Source: an uncultured beta proteobacterium
GTDB taxonomy: Bacteria; Pseudomonadota; Gammaproteobacteria; Burkholderiales; Burkholderiaceae_C
Length of the DNA: 33,325 nucleotides
Reading direction: 5' to 3'
NCBI GenBank assembly: GCA_903876735.1
Contig: CAIRAW010000004.1
Span: 1-33,325, forward strand
The notes under the pieces were generated by a model that was given only the letters and a program-made list of their open reading frames with translations, had not been told where the DNA came from and did no database searches. Every line of letters starts with the position of its first letter. Position 1 is the first letter of the stretch. The translations under genes and the position numbers were made by a program. This document shows, one piece after another, positions 1-12,000 of this stretch.

Positions 1-3000
1 GTCGGTAATGCCGCCCGTCAGGGTCGAAACCGCCACGCCAACCGCGCCGCTGGGCGCTGCCGCGTCTTCCAGGTTGGTGATGTTCTGCACCGTGTGCGAG
101 AGAAGTGGCGCATCGTTGGTGCCGGCGATGGTCACCGTCAGGGTACTGGTAGACGTACCGCCATTGGCGTCGTTGATGGTGTAGGTGAAAGTGTCGGTCA
201 GGTGCTCGCCAACCGCCAGCGCCTGCACCGCCGTCTTGCTGTTGTCCACTGTGTAGGTGTAGCTACCGTCAGCGCCGATGTTGACCTTGCCGTAGGTCCC
301 GGTAACGTCTGCAGCGACGCTGGCGGCTTGCACGCCACCGACATTGCCGGCCGCAACGCCCTGCACCGTCAGCGTATTGCCATCCTGATCGGTGTCCATC
401 ACGTTGCCACCGGAAGGCGGGTTCGGCGTCACATCGCCGCTCACACTGGTGCTATCCGTCGTTGCCACGCCTTCGTTAACGGAGGCCGTGTCGGCATTGG
501 CAATCGGCAGGCGGTTGAAGGTGACAGTGATGTCCTGGTATGCCGTCAGCTTGCCGCCGCTGCCCTGTTTCTGCGCACCGGTTGCGGTGCCGGCCGTGCC
601 ACTGCCGGTGGTATCGGTATTCTGGTCGTCGACGGTGACGCGCAGGGTCACACTGGCGTCGCTCAGCGAACCCGGCGTCGTGATGCTGTTGCGGTAGGTG
701 ATGCCCTGCAGTGCGGTGTTGACCCGTGCGCTGGTTGCTTCAGAACTGGTGAATGTCAGGGTCAGCGTGCCATTCGCATTGGCATAGGTACCAACGGTGG
801 TGCCATCGACCTTGAGCACGTTGCTTGCATCCAGATACAGGCCGGTTGTAATGGTGCCCGATGCACCAAAGACATCGTTTGCACTGGCGCCACTGGCACG
901 GGCGATGGTCAGCATCGCACCGGCCCAGTTGTTGCGCGCTACCAGTTCCAGATCACCCAGTGTGGCGTTGTCGTCGATACCAACCGCTGCGCCCGCCTGT
1001 ATGAACGGGTGGTCCCCGATGGTGCCCAAACCGGAGATCGTGGGTGCGTCGTTTACCGGGTTGACCGTGATGCTGCTGGTCGTGCTGCCGGTCGTACCGC
1101 TGCTGCCGATCAGGTTCGAGTTGGCGTCGGTCACCGACCAGGTCAGGGTGCGGCTGCTGGTGAGTGCATCGCCGGCCGGGTCCTGGTTGCTGTTGCTGAA
1201 GGTCACCGCTTGCAGCACCAACGCATAGTTGGCCAGGGTGTCGGTGCCCGAGAGCGTCAGCGTGCCGGTGCTGCTGTTGTAGCTGACAACCGTGATCTTG
1301 GCGGTACCCGTCACCGCCAGCGTGTCGTAGTCAGCCTGCAACCCGGTCGTGATCCGCACCGTGGCACCGGTGGCCTCGGTATCGTCCACATCGCTCAGCG
1401 TCAGACCCGCAGAGATCGTGACCGGACTTGCAGCCCCTTCCGTGAAGCTGGCGTTGGCGGCCGAGATCACCGGTGCATCAGCCGTTGGCGTGAGGGTGAT
1501 GGTGCCGCCCAGGGTAGCGGTCAGCGCTGTGGCCACATTGGCGCCCGCGTCCTTGGTGTTGGTGCCGTCACTGAAAGTGACTGTAAACACCCGACTCGGG
1601 TCGGCGTTGTAAGCGGTCGGGTTGTCGTTGCCGGTGTTGCCAAAGCGCAGTTGCGCCAGCAGGGCTTGCACCGCAGCCGGGGTGGCCGTGGTGCTGGTGA
1701 AGTTGATCACCATGGAATTGCCGACACCGTTGTTGGTGGCGTCAATCGTGGCAAAGCTGGTGCCTCCATAACTGACGATGCTGCCGGAAACACTGATGTG
1801 CCCGGCCAGTGTGGAGTCGGTCAACACCGACAGCGTGTCACCGCTCTGGTAAGTGTCCAGACTCACCGTCAGCGAGCCCGCACCACCGGTGTAGAAGTTT
1901 GCCGGGCTGTCCGGGTCGCTCACTGCAATCGTGCCACCCACAAACTGCAGCGCCGTGGCGTTGCGTTCGGTGTAAGTGCCGCCCAGCGTCGTGGACGTCA
2001 TGACCGGCGTGTCGTTGTCACGCACGATGGTCACGCCCAGTGTCACGCCCAGGGCCGAGCCGGTTCCGCCATCGCTCACGGTATAGGTCAGCGTGCGCGT
2101 TGTCACAGGCGCATCGGCCGTGTTCTTGAAGGTCAGGTTTTCGAGGATGCGCTCGGCAATCGCGGCAGTAGCCGACGCGTTCAGCGTGACAACAAAGCTG
2201 CTCGCCGTGCCGCCGCTGGCCGTGCCAACGCTGATCCAGCTGACACCGTCGTAGTACTGCACATCGCTGCCACTGAGCTTGACATTGTCAAGCGTATCGA
2301 CCGCCGTGCCCGGAAGCGAAACCACATCCGACGCGACCAGGCCGCTGACGGTGATGGTGCCGCCGCTGTAGTTCGGGCTGTCGGTGTCGGTCAGCGTGAT
2401 GCTCTGGTCGATCCAGTCGGCGTTCACCTGAATCAGGTTTTCGTGGAAGCTCTTGTCCACTTGGTCCGAGAGGCGCGGCTGGTCGTTAATCGGGTCGACG
2501 TTGATCGTTGCCGTGGTCAGCGTGCTGCTCGCCTCGCCCGCCACGCCGGCGCCGTTGTCATAGCCGGCGTCGGTCAAGACCACCGTCATGCTGCGGTTGC
2601 CGTCGGTCGGGTTGTCGGTGCTGTTGATGTAGCTGATGCCCCGCAGCAAGGTCTGGAAGCCAGTTAGCGCCGAGAACGTGACCGTCTCGGGAACGATGGT
2701 GAAAGTACCGGTACCGTCGCCATGCACATAGGTCACGCGGTAGCTGCCGGCCGGCACATTGCTGGCATCGGTGGCCAACGCAAAATCCCGGCCACCAATA
2801 TTGATAATTTCGCTGTTCGTGTCACGCACACCGCTAACGGCCAGCACCATCTGCGTCAGGTTGGTGTTGTCGGCATCGCTAAAGCTTGCGGTCGGCGCTA
2901 TCAGCACCGCCGTGTGCGTTGTGTTCGAGAGTTCAGTCCAGGTAACGCTGGTGTCATTGCCACCCGTTACGCTGTTCAGGTCCGCAACCGGCGGATCGTT

Positions 3001-6000
3001 GGCCAGCGTGATGGAGATGATGCCCGTCAACGTGCCAGAGCTCTGGCTGGCCTCACCCGCGCCGCCGGCCAGGTTGTTGTTGTTGCCGTCGTTGATCTGG
3101 ATGCTGTAAGCACGCGACGCATCCGTTTGGTTGACGGTCGGGTTGTCGGATGTGCTGTGGTAGTTCAGCGCATTCAGAAGCGCCGCCACGTTGGTCCGGT
3201 CGGCACTCGTGTTCAGGTTGATTACAAACGCTTTGCCGATGCCGGTGCTGGTGCCATCGACCGTGCCGATGGTGGTCCAGGTGCTGCCGTCAAAGGAGTA
3301 CTGGACGTTGCTGCCTTCAAGGTGTACCGCGCCCACTGCGGGCGAAGCAATACTGGTCACACTCAGCACATCACCCGCCACATAGACGTCGGTAAAGCTC
3401 ACCGTCACACTGCCACCACCAAAATTGGTGCTGGCGGTATCGAAGTCAGCATCCGTTACGGTGGTGCCGGTGCCGGTCAGCAGTTGGACAGGAGTCGTGC
3501 CGGTCGTCTCGCCGCTGTTCTCAACCGCGGTCGAGTTGGCGTCGGTGCCGGCGATTGTCGGCGCATCATTGACAGCCGTCACATTGACCGTGCGGGTGTT
3601 GGCACCGGACTGCTGGCCAATCTGGTCGGAGTTGTTGTCCCATACAGTGAACGTCACCGTGCGGGGCAGCGGATCTGTGGCGTTGTTGGCGTTGGGGTTG
3701 TTCGAAGTGTTGACGTAGGTGACCGTCCGCAGGACGGCCTGGTAGTTGACAAGGGTGTCAACACCACTGAGGGTCAAAACACCGGTGCCGCTGTCGTAAC
3801 TGCCGCTGATCGTGCCGTTACCGGTGACGGCCAGAACATCGCCCGACTTCAAGTTGGTCGTGATCGCGACGGTGGCATGATGGATTTCGGTGTCATCAAG
3901 ATCGCTGAGCATCAGATTGGCGTCGATGACAAGGGCGGTACCGTTCTCGGTGTAGCCAGCCGCGCTGCCGCTGTTGATTACCGGCGCGTCGTTGACTGCC
4001 GTCAGGTTGATCGTCTTGGTCGCCGTACCGGTGGTTGCGCCGGCCAGATCCGAATTCGCATCGGTCAGGCTGTAGGTCAGCGTGCGTGTGGGCTTGCTGG
4101 TGTTGTCGGTCGGGTCTTCCGAAGTGCTTAGGTAAGTCAGGCTCTGCAGCACGCTCTGGTAGTGCGCCAGCGTATCCGAGCCGCTGAGCGTCAGCACGCC
4201 CGTGCCACTGGCGTAGCTGGCTGTAATGCTCGTGCCCGAGGTATTGACCGCCAGTACATCACCCGTCAGGAATTTGTCGGTAATGCTGACGCTGCCGCTG
4301 GCGATAAGCGTGTCATCCGCATCGGCCACCGTTACCGTGGCGTCCACCGCTGTGGCCGCTGCATTCTCGGTGTAGGCCAGCGCCGTCGCCGCCGGGGTGA
4401 TCACCGGCGCGTCCTGCTGCGGCGTGATGTTGATCGCTGAAGTCACACCCGTGCTGGCGGCCGCACCCGCGCTGTCGGAGTTCGCGTCCGTGACGGCCCA
4501 GGTGATGGTGCGACTGGTGCTTGCATTGTTGACCGTGGGGTCTTCACTGCTGCTGCTGAAGGTCACCGACTGCAACGCCGCCGTGTACTGCGCCAGCGTG
4601 GCCGTGCCCGTGAGCGTGAGAACGCCGCCAGCATTGCTGAGAATCGTGATGCCGCTTTGCGGCGTGAAGCCCAGCGTGTCGCCCGTCACCGGGCTGCTGA
4701 TGGTCACCGTCGCCCCGGCGATCTGTGTATCGTCCGCGTCCGACACCACGGTCACCGTGGCGTCTATCACCGCCGCCGAAGCGTTTTCGATATAGGTCAG
4801 CGCACCACCCGCAGTCATCACCGGAGCGTCCTTGGCAGGTAGCACGGTGAGTTCGCTGGTCAAGTCAGCGCTGGTCTGCGTGATGGTCGAGTCGGAGTTT
4901 GCATCCGTCACCGTCCAGTGCAGCGTGCGCGTTGTCTTTGTCGCGTTCACCGTCGGGTCATCGCTGGTGCTGCTGAAGGTGATCGTGCGCAGCGCCGCCT
5001 GGTAATTGGCCAGCGTGGTGGTGCCCGTCAGGTTCAGGATGCCGGTATCGCTGTGGTAGGTTCCCGTGATGCCGTTCTGGTCGCTGAAGTTCAGCTTGTC
5101 GCCAGCCGTGAAGTTGGTGAGGTCTATGCTGACAACCGCCGAGACGAGTTGCGTGTCGTCCACGTCGGCCACCGTGATGCCGGCGAACAGCACTGTTGCT
5201 GATGCTGCGTTTTCCGTGTAGCTGGCCGTGCCGGTACCACCCAGCGTCGGCGCATCGGGCAGCGGCGTGATGGTGATGGTGCTGGTGCGCGTGTTGCTCA
5301 AGGCCGCCCCCACAGCATCCGAGTTCGCGTCGGTCACCTGCCAGGTGATGGTGCGGCTGGTGCTACTTGCCGTCGGGTCTTCTGAGGTCGAGTTGAATTT
5401 CACCGACTGCAAGGCCGTCGTGTAGTCCGCCAGCGTGGCATAACCGGTCAGCGTCAGGGTGCCAGCGAGGTAGCTGCCGGTAATGCCGTTCGGGGTTGTA
5501 AAGCTCAGAACATCGCCTGTTGTGTAGCCTGCGCTGATAACCACGGTTGCGCCGTGCATCTGCGTGTCATCCGCGTCAGAAGCCACCGTCACCGTTGCAT
5601 CGATCACCGCCGCCGATGCGTTTTCGGTATAGGCCAGATTCGTGCCGCCACCGGAGAGCACCGGCGCGTCATTCACCGCCGTCACATTGATGGTCTTGGT
5701 CACCGTGCCGGTGGCTGCACCCGCGCTGTCCGAGTTCGCATCGGTCAGGCTGTAGGTCAGCGTACGCGTGATCTTGTTGTGGTCGCTGGTTGGGTCTTCC
5801 GTGTTGTTCAGGTAGGTCAGCGTGCGCAATACCGCCTGGTAATTTGCAACCGTATCGGTCCCCGTCAGGGTCAGCAGGCCCGTGCTCTCGTTGTAACTGC
5901 CGCTGATCGTGCCATTGCCCGTCACCGCCAGCACGTCACCGGCCAGGAAGTTGCCCGTGATGTTGACACTGCCGCCGGTAATCTGCGTATCGTCGGTGTC

Positions 6001-9000
6001 GGTCACCGTCAGGTTGCTGTCGACCGTGGTCGCCAGGGCGTTCTCGGTATAGGCCAGGGCGCCTGTCGGCGTGATCACCGGCGCGTCCTTGGCTGGCGTC
6101 ACGGTAATGGTGCCGGTCAGCGTGGCCGTCAGCGCTCCGGTGGCAGAGGTGCCGTCCCGTGTATTGCCGCCGTCGTTCAGCGTGACCGTGAAGTCCCGAC
6201 TCGTATTGCCGGCGTTCACCGTCGGATCGTCGCTCGTGCTGCTGTAGCGCAATTGCGCCAGCAGCGCCTGCACCGCCGCCGGCCTTGCTGCGCTGCTGCT
6301 GAAATTGATCACCAGATCAGCGCCGACACCACTGCCGGCACTGGTCGTGGCGAACGCGACGTTGGCATAACTGATGGTCAAGCCACCCGCAAGCGTGCCG
6401 CTCACGCCAATCTGACCCGAGCCGGTTCCAACGTTCAGCACCGACAGCGTGTCGCCGCTGATATAGGTCCCCAGGTGCACCGTGAGCGAACCCGCCACAG
6501 AGCTTGCACTGCTGTAGAAATTGGCGTTGCCGTCGGAATCGCTCACCACCAGCGTGCCAGCCACAAACTGCAGCGCCGTGCCCTGCTCGGTGTAAGTGCC
6601 ACCCAGGCTGTCCGACGTCATCGTCGGGGCGTCGTTGTCGAACTTGATCGCCACCACCACCGTCGCGCTTTGCACCGTCTGCCCATCGCCGTCGTTGAGC
6701 GCAATGCTCAGGGTGCGGTTGATCTGCGGATTGTTTGACGAGTTGGCAAAGGTCAGGTTCTCGATCACACGCTCGGCAATCGCCGGCGTGGTGTTGACGT
6801 TGAAGCTCACGACAAAGTTCGCGCCGGCACCGCCGCTGTAGGTTCCAATGGCGACCCATGCGCTGCCGTTGTAGTACTCCACGTTGCTGCCGTTGCGCTG
6901 CACATTGCCGGTCACGGCATCGGCACTGGCCGGCAGCGAAACTGTGTCATAGGTGGTGATACCGCTCACCGTCAGGCTGCCACCAAAGTAGTCGGCGCTG
7001 TCGATGTCGGTCACCGTCACGCTGCTGTCGATCACCACCGCTGAGGCATTGATGGCGTTCTCGAAGTAGCTCACCGCGTCTAGGCCCGTGACCACCGGTT
7101 GGTCGTTCACCGGGTCCACGTTGATGGTTCCCAGCGCCGTTGCGCTGGTTTCCTGCTCATCAAAGGTCGCGCTGTTATTGAGACCGGCGTCGGTCACTGT
7201 CACCGTCACCGTGCGGTTGCCATCGCTCGGGTTGTCAGTGTTGTTGATGTAGGTGATGCCCTGCAGCAGGCTCTGGAACCCCGTCAGCGCACCAATCGTG
7301 CTGCCATCGGGAACGATGGTAAAGGTGTGGGTGGCAATTGAGTAGCTCACCAGGTAGCTGCCAACGTCGGTGCTGGCAACCGTGGTGTTCAACTTGAAAT
7401 CTGTACCGCCAATGTTGAGCACTTCGTTGTCGCCATCCAGAACGTTGCCCACCAGCAGTTGCATCTGCGACAGATTGGTGTTGTCCACGTCGGTTAGCGT
7501 CGCGCTTGGCGCAATGCTGAGCGCCACATGCGCCGTGTTCGAACCTTCGGTCCAGGTCACCGTGCTGGTCACACCAGCAGTGGCGCCATTCAAGTCCACC
7601 ACCGGCGCGTCGTTGACCGGGGTGATGGTGATGGTGCCGGTCAAGGTCGTGGTCGAATCCAGCGCAACGCCAGCCGAGCCGCCGGCCAGGTGGTTGTTGT
7701 TGCCGTCGTTAATCTGGATGCTGTAGGCGCGGGACGCATCGGTTTGGTTGACCGTCGGGTTGTCGGAGGTGCTGTGGTAATTCAGCCCGTTCAGAAGCGC
7801 CGCCACGTTGGTTCGGTCGGCACTCGTGTTCAGGTTGATTACAAGCGCTTTGCCGATGCCGGTGCTGGTGCCAGAGACGGTGCCGATGGTGGTCCAGGCC
7901 GATCCGTCCAAGGTGTAGTCGACGTCGTTATCAACGCGCCGCACAGCGCCGGCGCCAGTGCCAGTCTGGATGCTCAGCACATCACCCGTCACGTAGGCAT
8001 CGGTAAAGCTTACCGTCACGCTACCGCCACCAAAATTGGCGCTGACAGTATCGAAGTCAGCATCGGTTACGGCGGTGCCCGTGCCGGTTAAAAGCTGGAC
8101 CGTCGTCGTGCCGGTCGTCTCCCCGCTGTTCTCAACGGCGGTCGAGGCGGCGTCGGCTCCGACTAATACCGGGGCGTCATTGACCGCCGTCACGTTGACA
8201 ACGCGCGTATTGCTGCCGGACTGCTCGCCGATCGCATCCGAGTTGTTGTCCCAGACCTTGAACGTTACCGTCCTGGGCAGCGGGTCGGTCGCGTTGTTGG
8301 CGTTGGGGTTGTTGGTGGTATTAACGTAGGTAACAGCCTGCAGCACGGCTGCATAGTTCGCCTTGCTGTCGATACCGCTCAGGGTCAGCAGACCGGTTCC
8401 GGCGTCGTAACTTGCCGAGATAGCGGTCTGTGTGGCGGACACGATGAACTTGTTCGCACCCCCGCCAGTACCGGTGGTGAGGTTGACCGCCAACACATCC
8501 CCCACGTTCAGGTTGGCCGTGATCTGCACCGTAGCGCGGTTGATGTCCGTGTCATCCAAATCGCTCAGCGTCAGGCCACTGTCGATGCCAACGGCTGTGC
8601 CGTTCTCGGTATAAACCTGCGCTGTACCGGTCGTCGTAACCACCGGCGCGTCATTCACCGCTGTCACGGTGATGGTGCCGCTCAGCGTGGCTGTCAGTGC
8701 CGCGGTGCTTGAGGTGCCGTCCTTGGTATTGCCGCCGTCGTTCAGCGTGACCGTGAAGATCCGGCTCGGGTCGGTGTTGTTTTCCGTCGGGTCGTCGCTC
8801 GCGGTGTTGCTGTAGCGCAGTTGCGCCAGCAAGGCCTGCACGGCGGCGGGTGTGGCGTCACTGCTGGTGTAGGTGATGACCAGGTCTTCGCCGCCGCCAC
8901 CGGATGTGGTGGCAAAGGCGTTGCCTGCGTAGCTGATCGTTCCGCTCGACACCGTGATCGAGTTGCCCGCCAGCACCGACAGCGTGTCACCGCTGACGTA

Positions 9001-12000
9001 GCTGTCCAGATGCACCGTCAGCGAACCAGCGCCGCCGGTGTAAAAGTTGGTATTGCCGTCCGGGTCGCCGACCGCAATCGTGCCACCCACAAACTGCAGC
9101 GCCGTGGCGTTCTGCTCGGTGTAGGTGCCGCCCAGGCTTGTCGACGTCATCGTCGGGGCGTCGTTGTCGAACAGAACCGTCACCACCACGGTGGCAGTCT
9201 GCACCGTCTGCCCGTCGCCGTCGTTGAGCGCAATGCTCAGGGTGCGGCTGGTGGTCGGGTTGTTCGACGAGTTGGCAAACGTCAGGCTCTCGATCACGCG
9301 CTCGGCAATCGCCGGCGTGGCGCTCGAATTGAATGTGATGACCAGCGACTCCCCCGCCCCTGTCGTGGCCGCGCCCGATCCTATCGTGCCAACGGGCGTC
9401 CAGGCACTGCCATCGGCCGAGTACTGAACATCGTTACCCACCCGCTGCACCGCGCCGCTGGCCAGCGTCACCGATGTCGGCAACGACACCGTGTCATAGG
9501 TCGTGATGCCGCTGACCGTCAAACTGCCGGTGTCATAGTTGGCACTGTCGATGTCGGTCACCGTCACGCTGCTGTCGATCACCGCCGCTGTGACGTTGAT
9601 GGCGTTCTCGAAGAAACTCACCGCATCCAGGCCCGTGATCACGGGTTGGTCGTTGTTGGCCACAAGCGTCACGGTGTCGACCCGGCCGGTGCTGGTCTGC
9701 TGGTCCGTCAGCGGGTCTGTCAACTGCGTGGTGTTGTTGTGCCCTGCGTCGGTCACCGTCACGGTCGCCGTGCGGTCCCCCGAAGTCGGGTTGTCGGTGC
9801 TGTTGACGTAAGTGATGCCACGCAGCAGGCTCTGGTAGTTGGCGACTGTGTCAACCGTCCCGCTGAAGGGCGCAATCGTGAAAACGCCCGTGCTCGCCAC
9901 ATAGCTGATCGCGTAATTGCCCGCATGGATCGCGCTGGCGTCGGTGCCGAGCTGGAAGTTGGTGCCGGCGATGTTGAGCACTTCGCTGTTGCCATCGCGC
10001 ACGCCGCTCACCACCAGGCGCATCTGCCCCAGGTTGGTGTTGTCCACATCGGCCAGCGTCGCGTTCGGCGCTATCGACAACGCCACGCTCGCGGTGTTCG
10101 AGCCTTCGGTCCAGGTCACGGTGGTGTCGTAGCCACCCGTTGCGCTATTGAGGTCCACCACCGGCGCGTCATTAAGCGGCGTGATGGTGATGGTGCCCGT
10201 CAAGGCGTTCGAGTTCGCAGCCGACAAAGCCGTGGGCGTGGACGTTATATCGTTCTTGCCGTCGTTGATCTTGATGCTGTAAGCGCGCGTGGTGTCGGTG
10301 TTGTTGAGCGTCGCGTTGTCCGAGGTGCTGCGGTAGTTCAGCGCATTCAACACCGCCGCCACATTGGTCTGGTCGGCGTTGCTGTTGAGATTGATCACCA
10401 GGGCCGTGCCCACGCCGGTACTGGTGCCGTTTACCGTGCCCAGCAGTTGCGGATAGCTGAAGGCAATGCCGGTGTGACCCGCAGTCGGGTCCACCGCATC
10501 GAGTTGCCGGAAAACGACCCGAACCTGGGTCGCGCCAACGGGCACGGCGACGTCGGTCAAAGTGACGCTTTGCGCTGAAGCCGTTTGCGTCATGGTGGCA
10601 CTGGTGACGGTGTCGCCAACCTGCACATTTGAAGCATTCAGAAACACCAACTCGATGTTGCCGGTATTGGCACTTGCACTTGCCGGAACCGTTGCAACAA
10701 AAGTAACTGCAGTTGCGCCGTTCAAGGCGACGTCGCGGTAAACAGTTGTGTTGTCCTGCCACGAAAATGTCAGAACATAGGACCCAATGCATGACTTTGT
10801 GCCGTCATAGCTGGCCAGAGCCCCGGTCATGTCGCTGGCGGACGTCCACCCGGTCGCGCTGGCGAATGCTGCGACCGAGATGATCGTGTCAACATGCTGC
10901 ACGATGCCGACGGTGGTCCAAGTCGTTCCGTCTGCGGTGTAGTCGACGTTGTTGCCACTGCGGCGCACGGCGCCAGCGCCGGTTCCGGTTTGAATGCTCA
11001 GCACATCACCGGCCACATAGCCGTCCAGCGCCACCGTGACGCTGCCGCCGCTGAAGGTCGTGCCCGAGGTATAGAAGTCGGCATCGCTTACCGTGCTGCC
11101 ACTGAGCAGGGTGACCGTCGAGGTGCCGCTGCCCACACCCGCCTCCTCCAGCGCCGTTGGATCGGTGTGGGTGCCGGTGAGCACCGGCGCGTCGTTGGCA
11201 GCCGTCACGTTGATGCTGCGCGTAACGACAACGCTGGTGGTCGCACCCAGGGTGTCCGAGTTGGCATCGGTCGCGCGGAAGCTGATCGTGCGCGCCAGGG
11301 GGTTGGTGCTGCTGTTGGCGTTCGGGTTGTCCGAACTGTTGGCGTAGGTCACCGTCCGCAAAACCGCCTGGTAATTTTCTTTGGTGTCTCTGCCGCTCAG
11401 CGTCAGTACCCCGTCGACGTAACTCGTCACCGTGATGTTGGTACTGCCTGCCTGCGCACCAATGGCGGTGCCCGCCACCGCCAGCACGTCGCCCGCGTTG
11501 CGGTTCTCCGTGATGGTTACCGTGGCGCTGTCCATCTGCGTGTCGTCCGCGTCGCTCAAAGTCAAAGCGCCGTCGATCGTCACCGGATCGGCATTTTCAA
11601 GATAAGCCAAGGTGCTGCCTGGCAATGTGATCACCGGCAGATCATTGGTCGCCGTCAGGTCGATCGTCTTGGTCGCCGTGCCCGTGGCGGCAGTCGCCGC
11701 ATCCGAGTTTGCGTCGGTCAGGCTGTAGGTCAGCGTGCGCGTGGTCTTGCCGGCGTTAGCGGTCGGGTCATCGGTGCTGTTGAGGTAGGTCAGCGTGCGC
11801 AGCACCGCCTGGTAATTGGCGACGGTGTCGAGCCCGGTTAGCGTCAGCACACCATGGTCTGCGTCGTAGCTGACGCTGATGGTGAGGGTGCCTGTGGCCG
11901 CCAGCACATCGCCGGCCAGGAAGTTGCCGGTGAGACTGACACTGCCGCCAGTGATCTGCGTATCGTCCGCATCGCTCACCGTCAGGGTGCTGTCCACCGT

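Noticed and set aside
94..2667. An 857-codon plus-strand reading frame, and similar ones at 2722-4131, 5554-6738, 8821-10578, 10894-11841, 11854-13470, 15730-17070, 18124-19302 and 21133-22365
   Set aside because: All are antisense to the giant adhesin. Their Arg/Gly/Val/His-rich sequences are mirror images of the repeats, have no recognisable domain, and stay open only because the repetitive GC-rich sense gene lacks the relevant codons.
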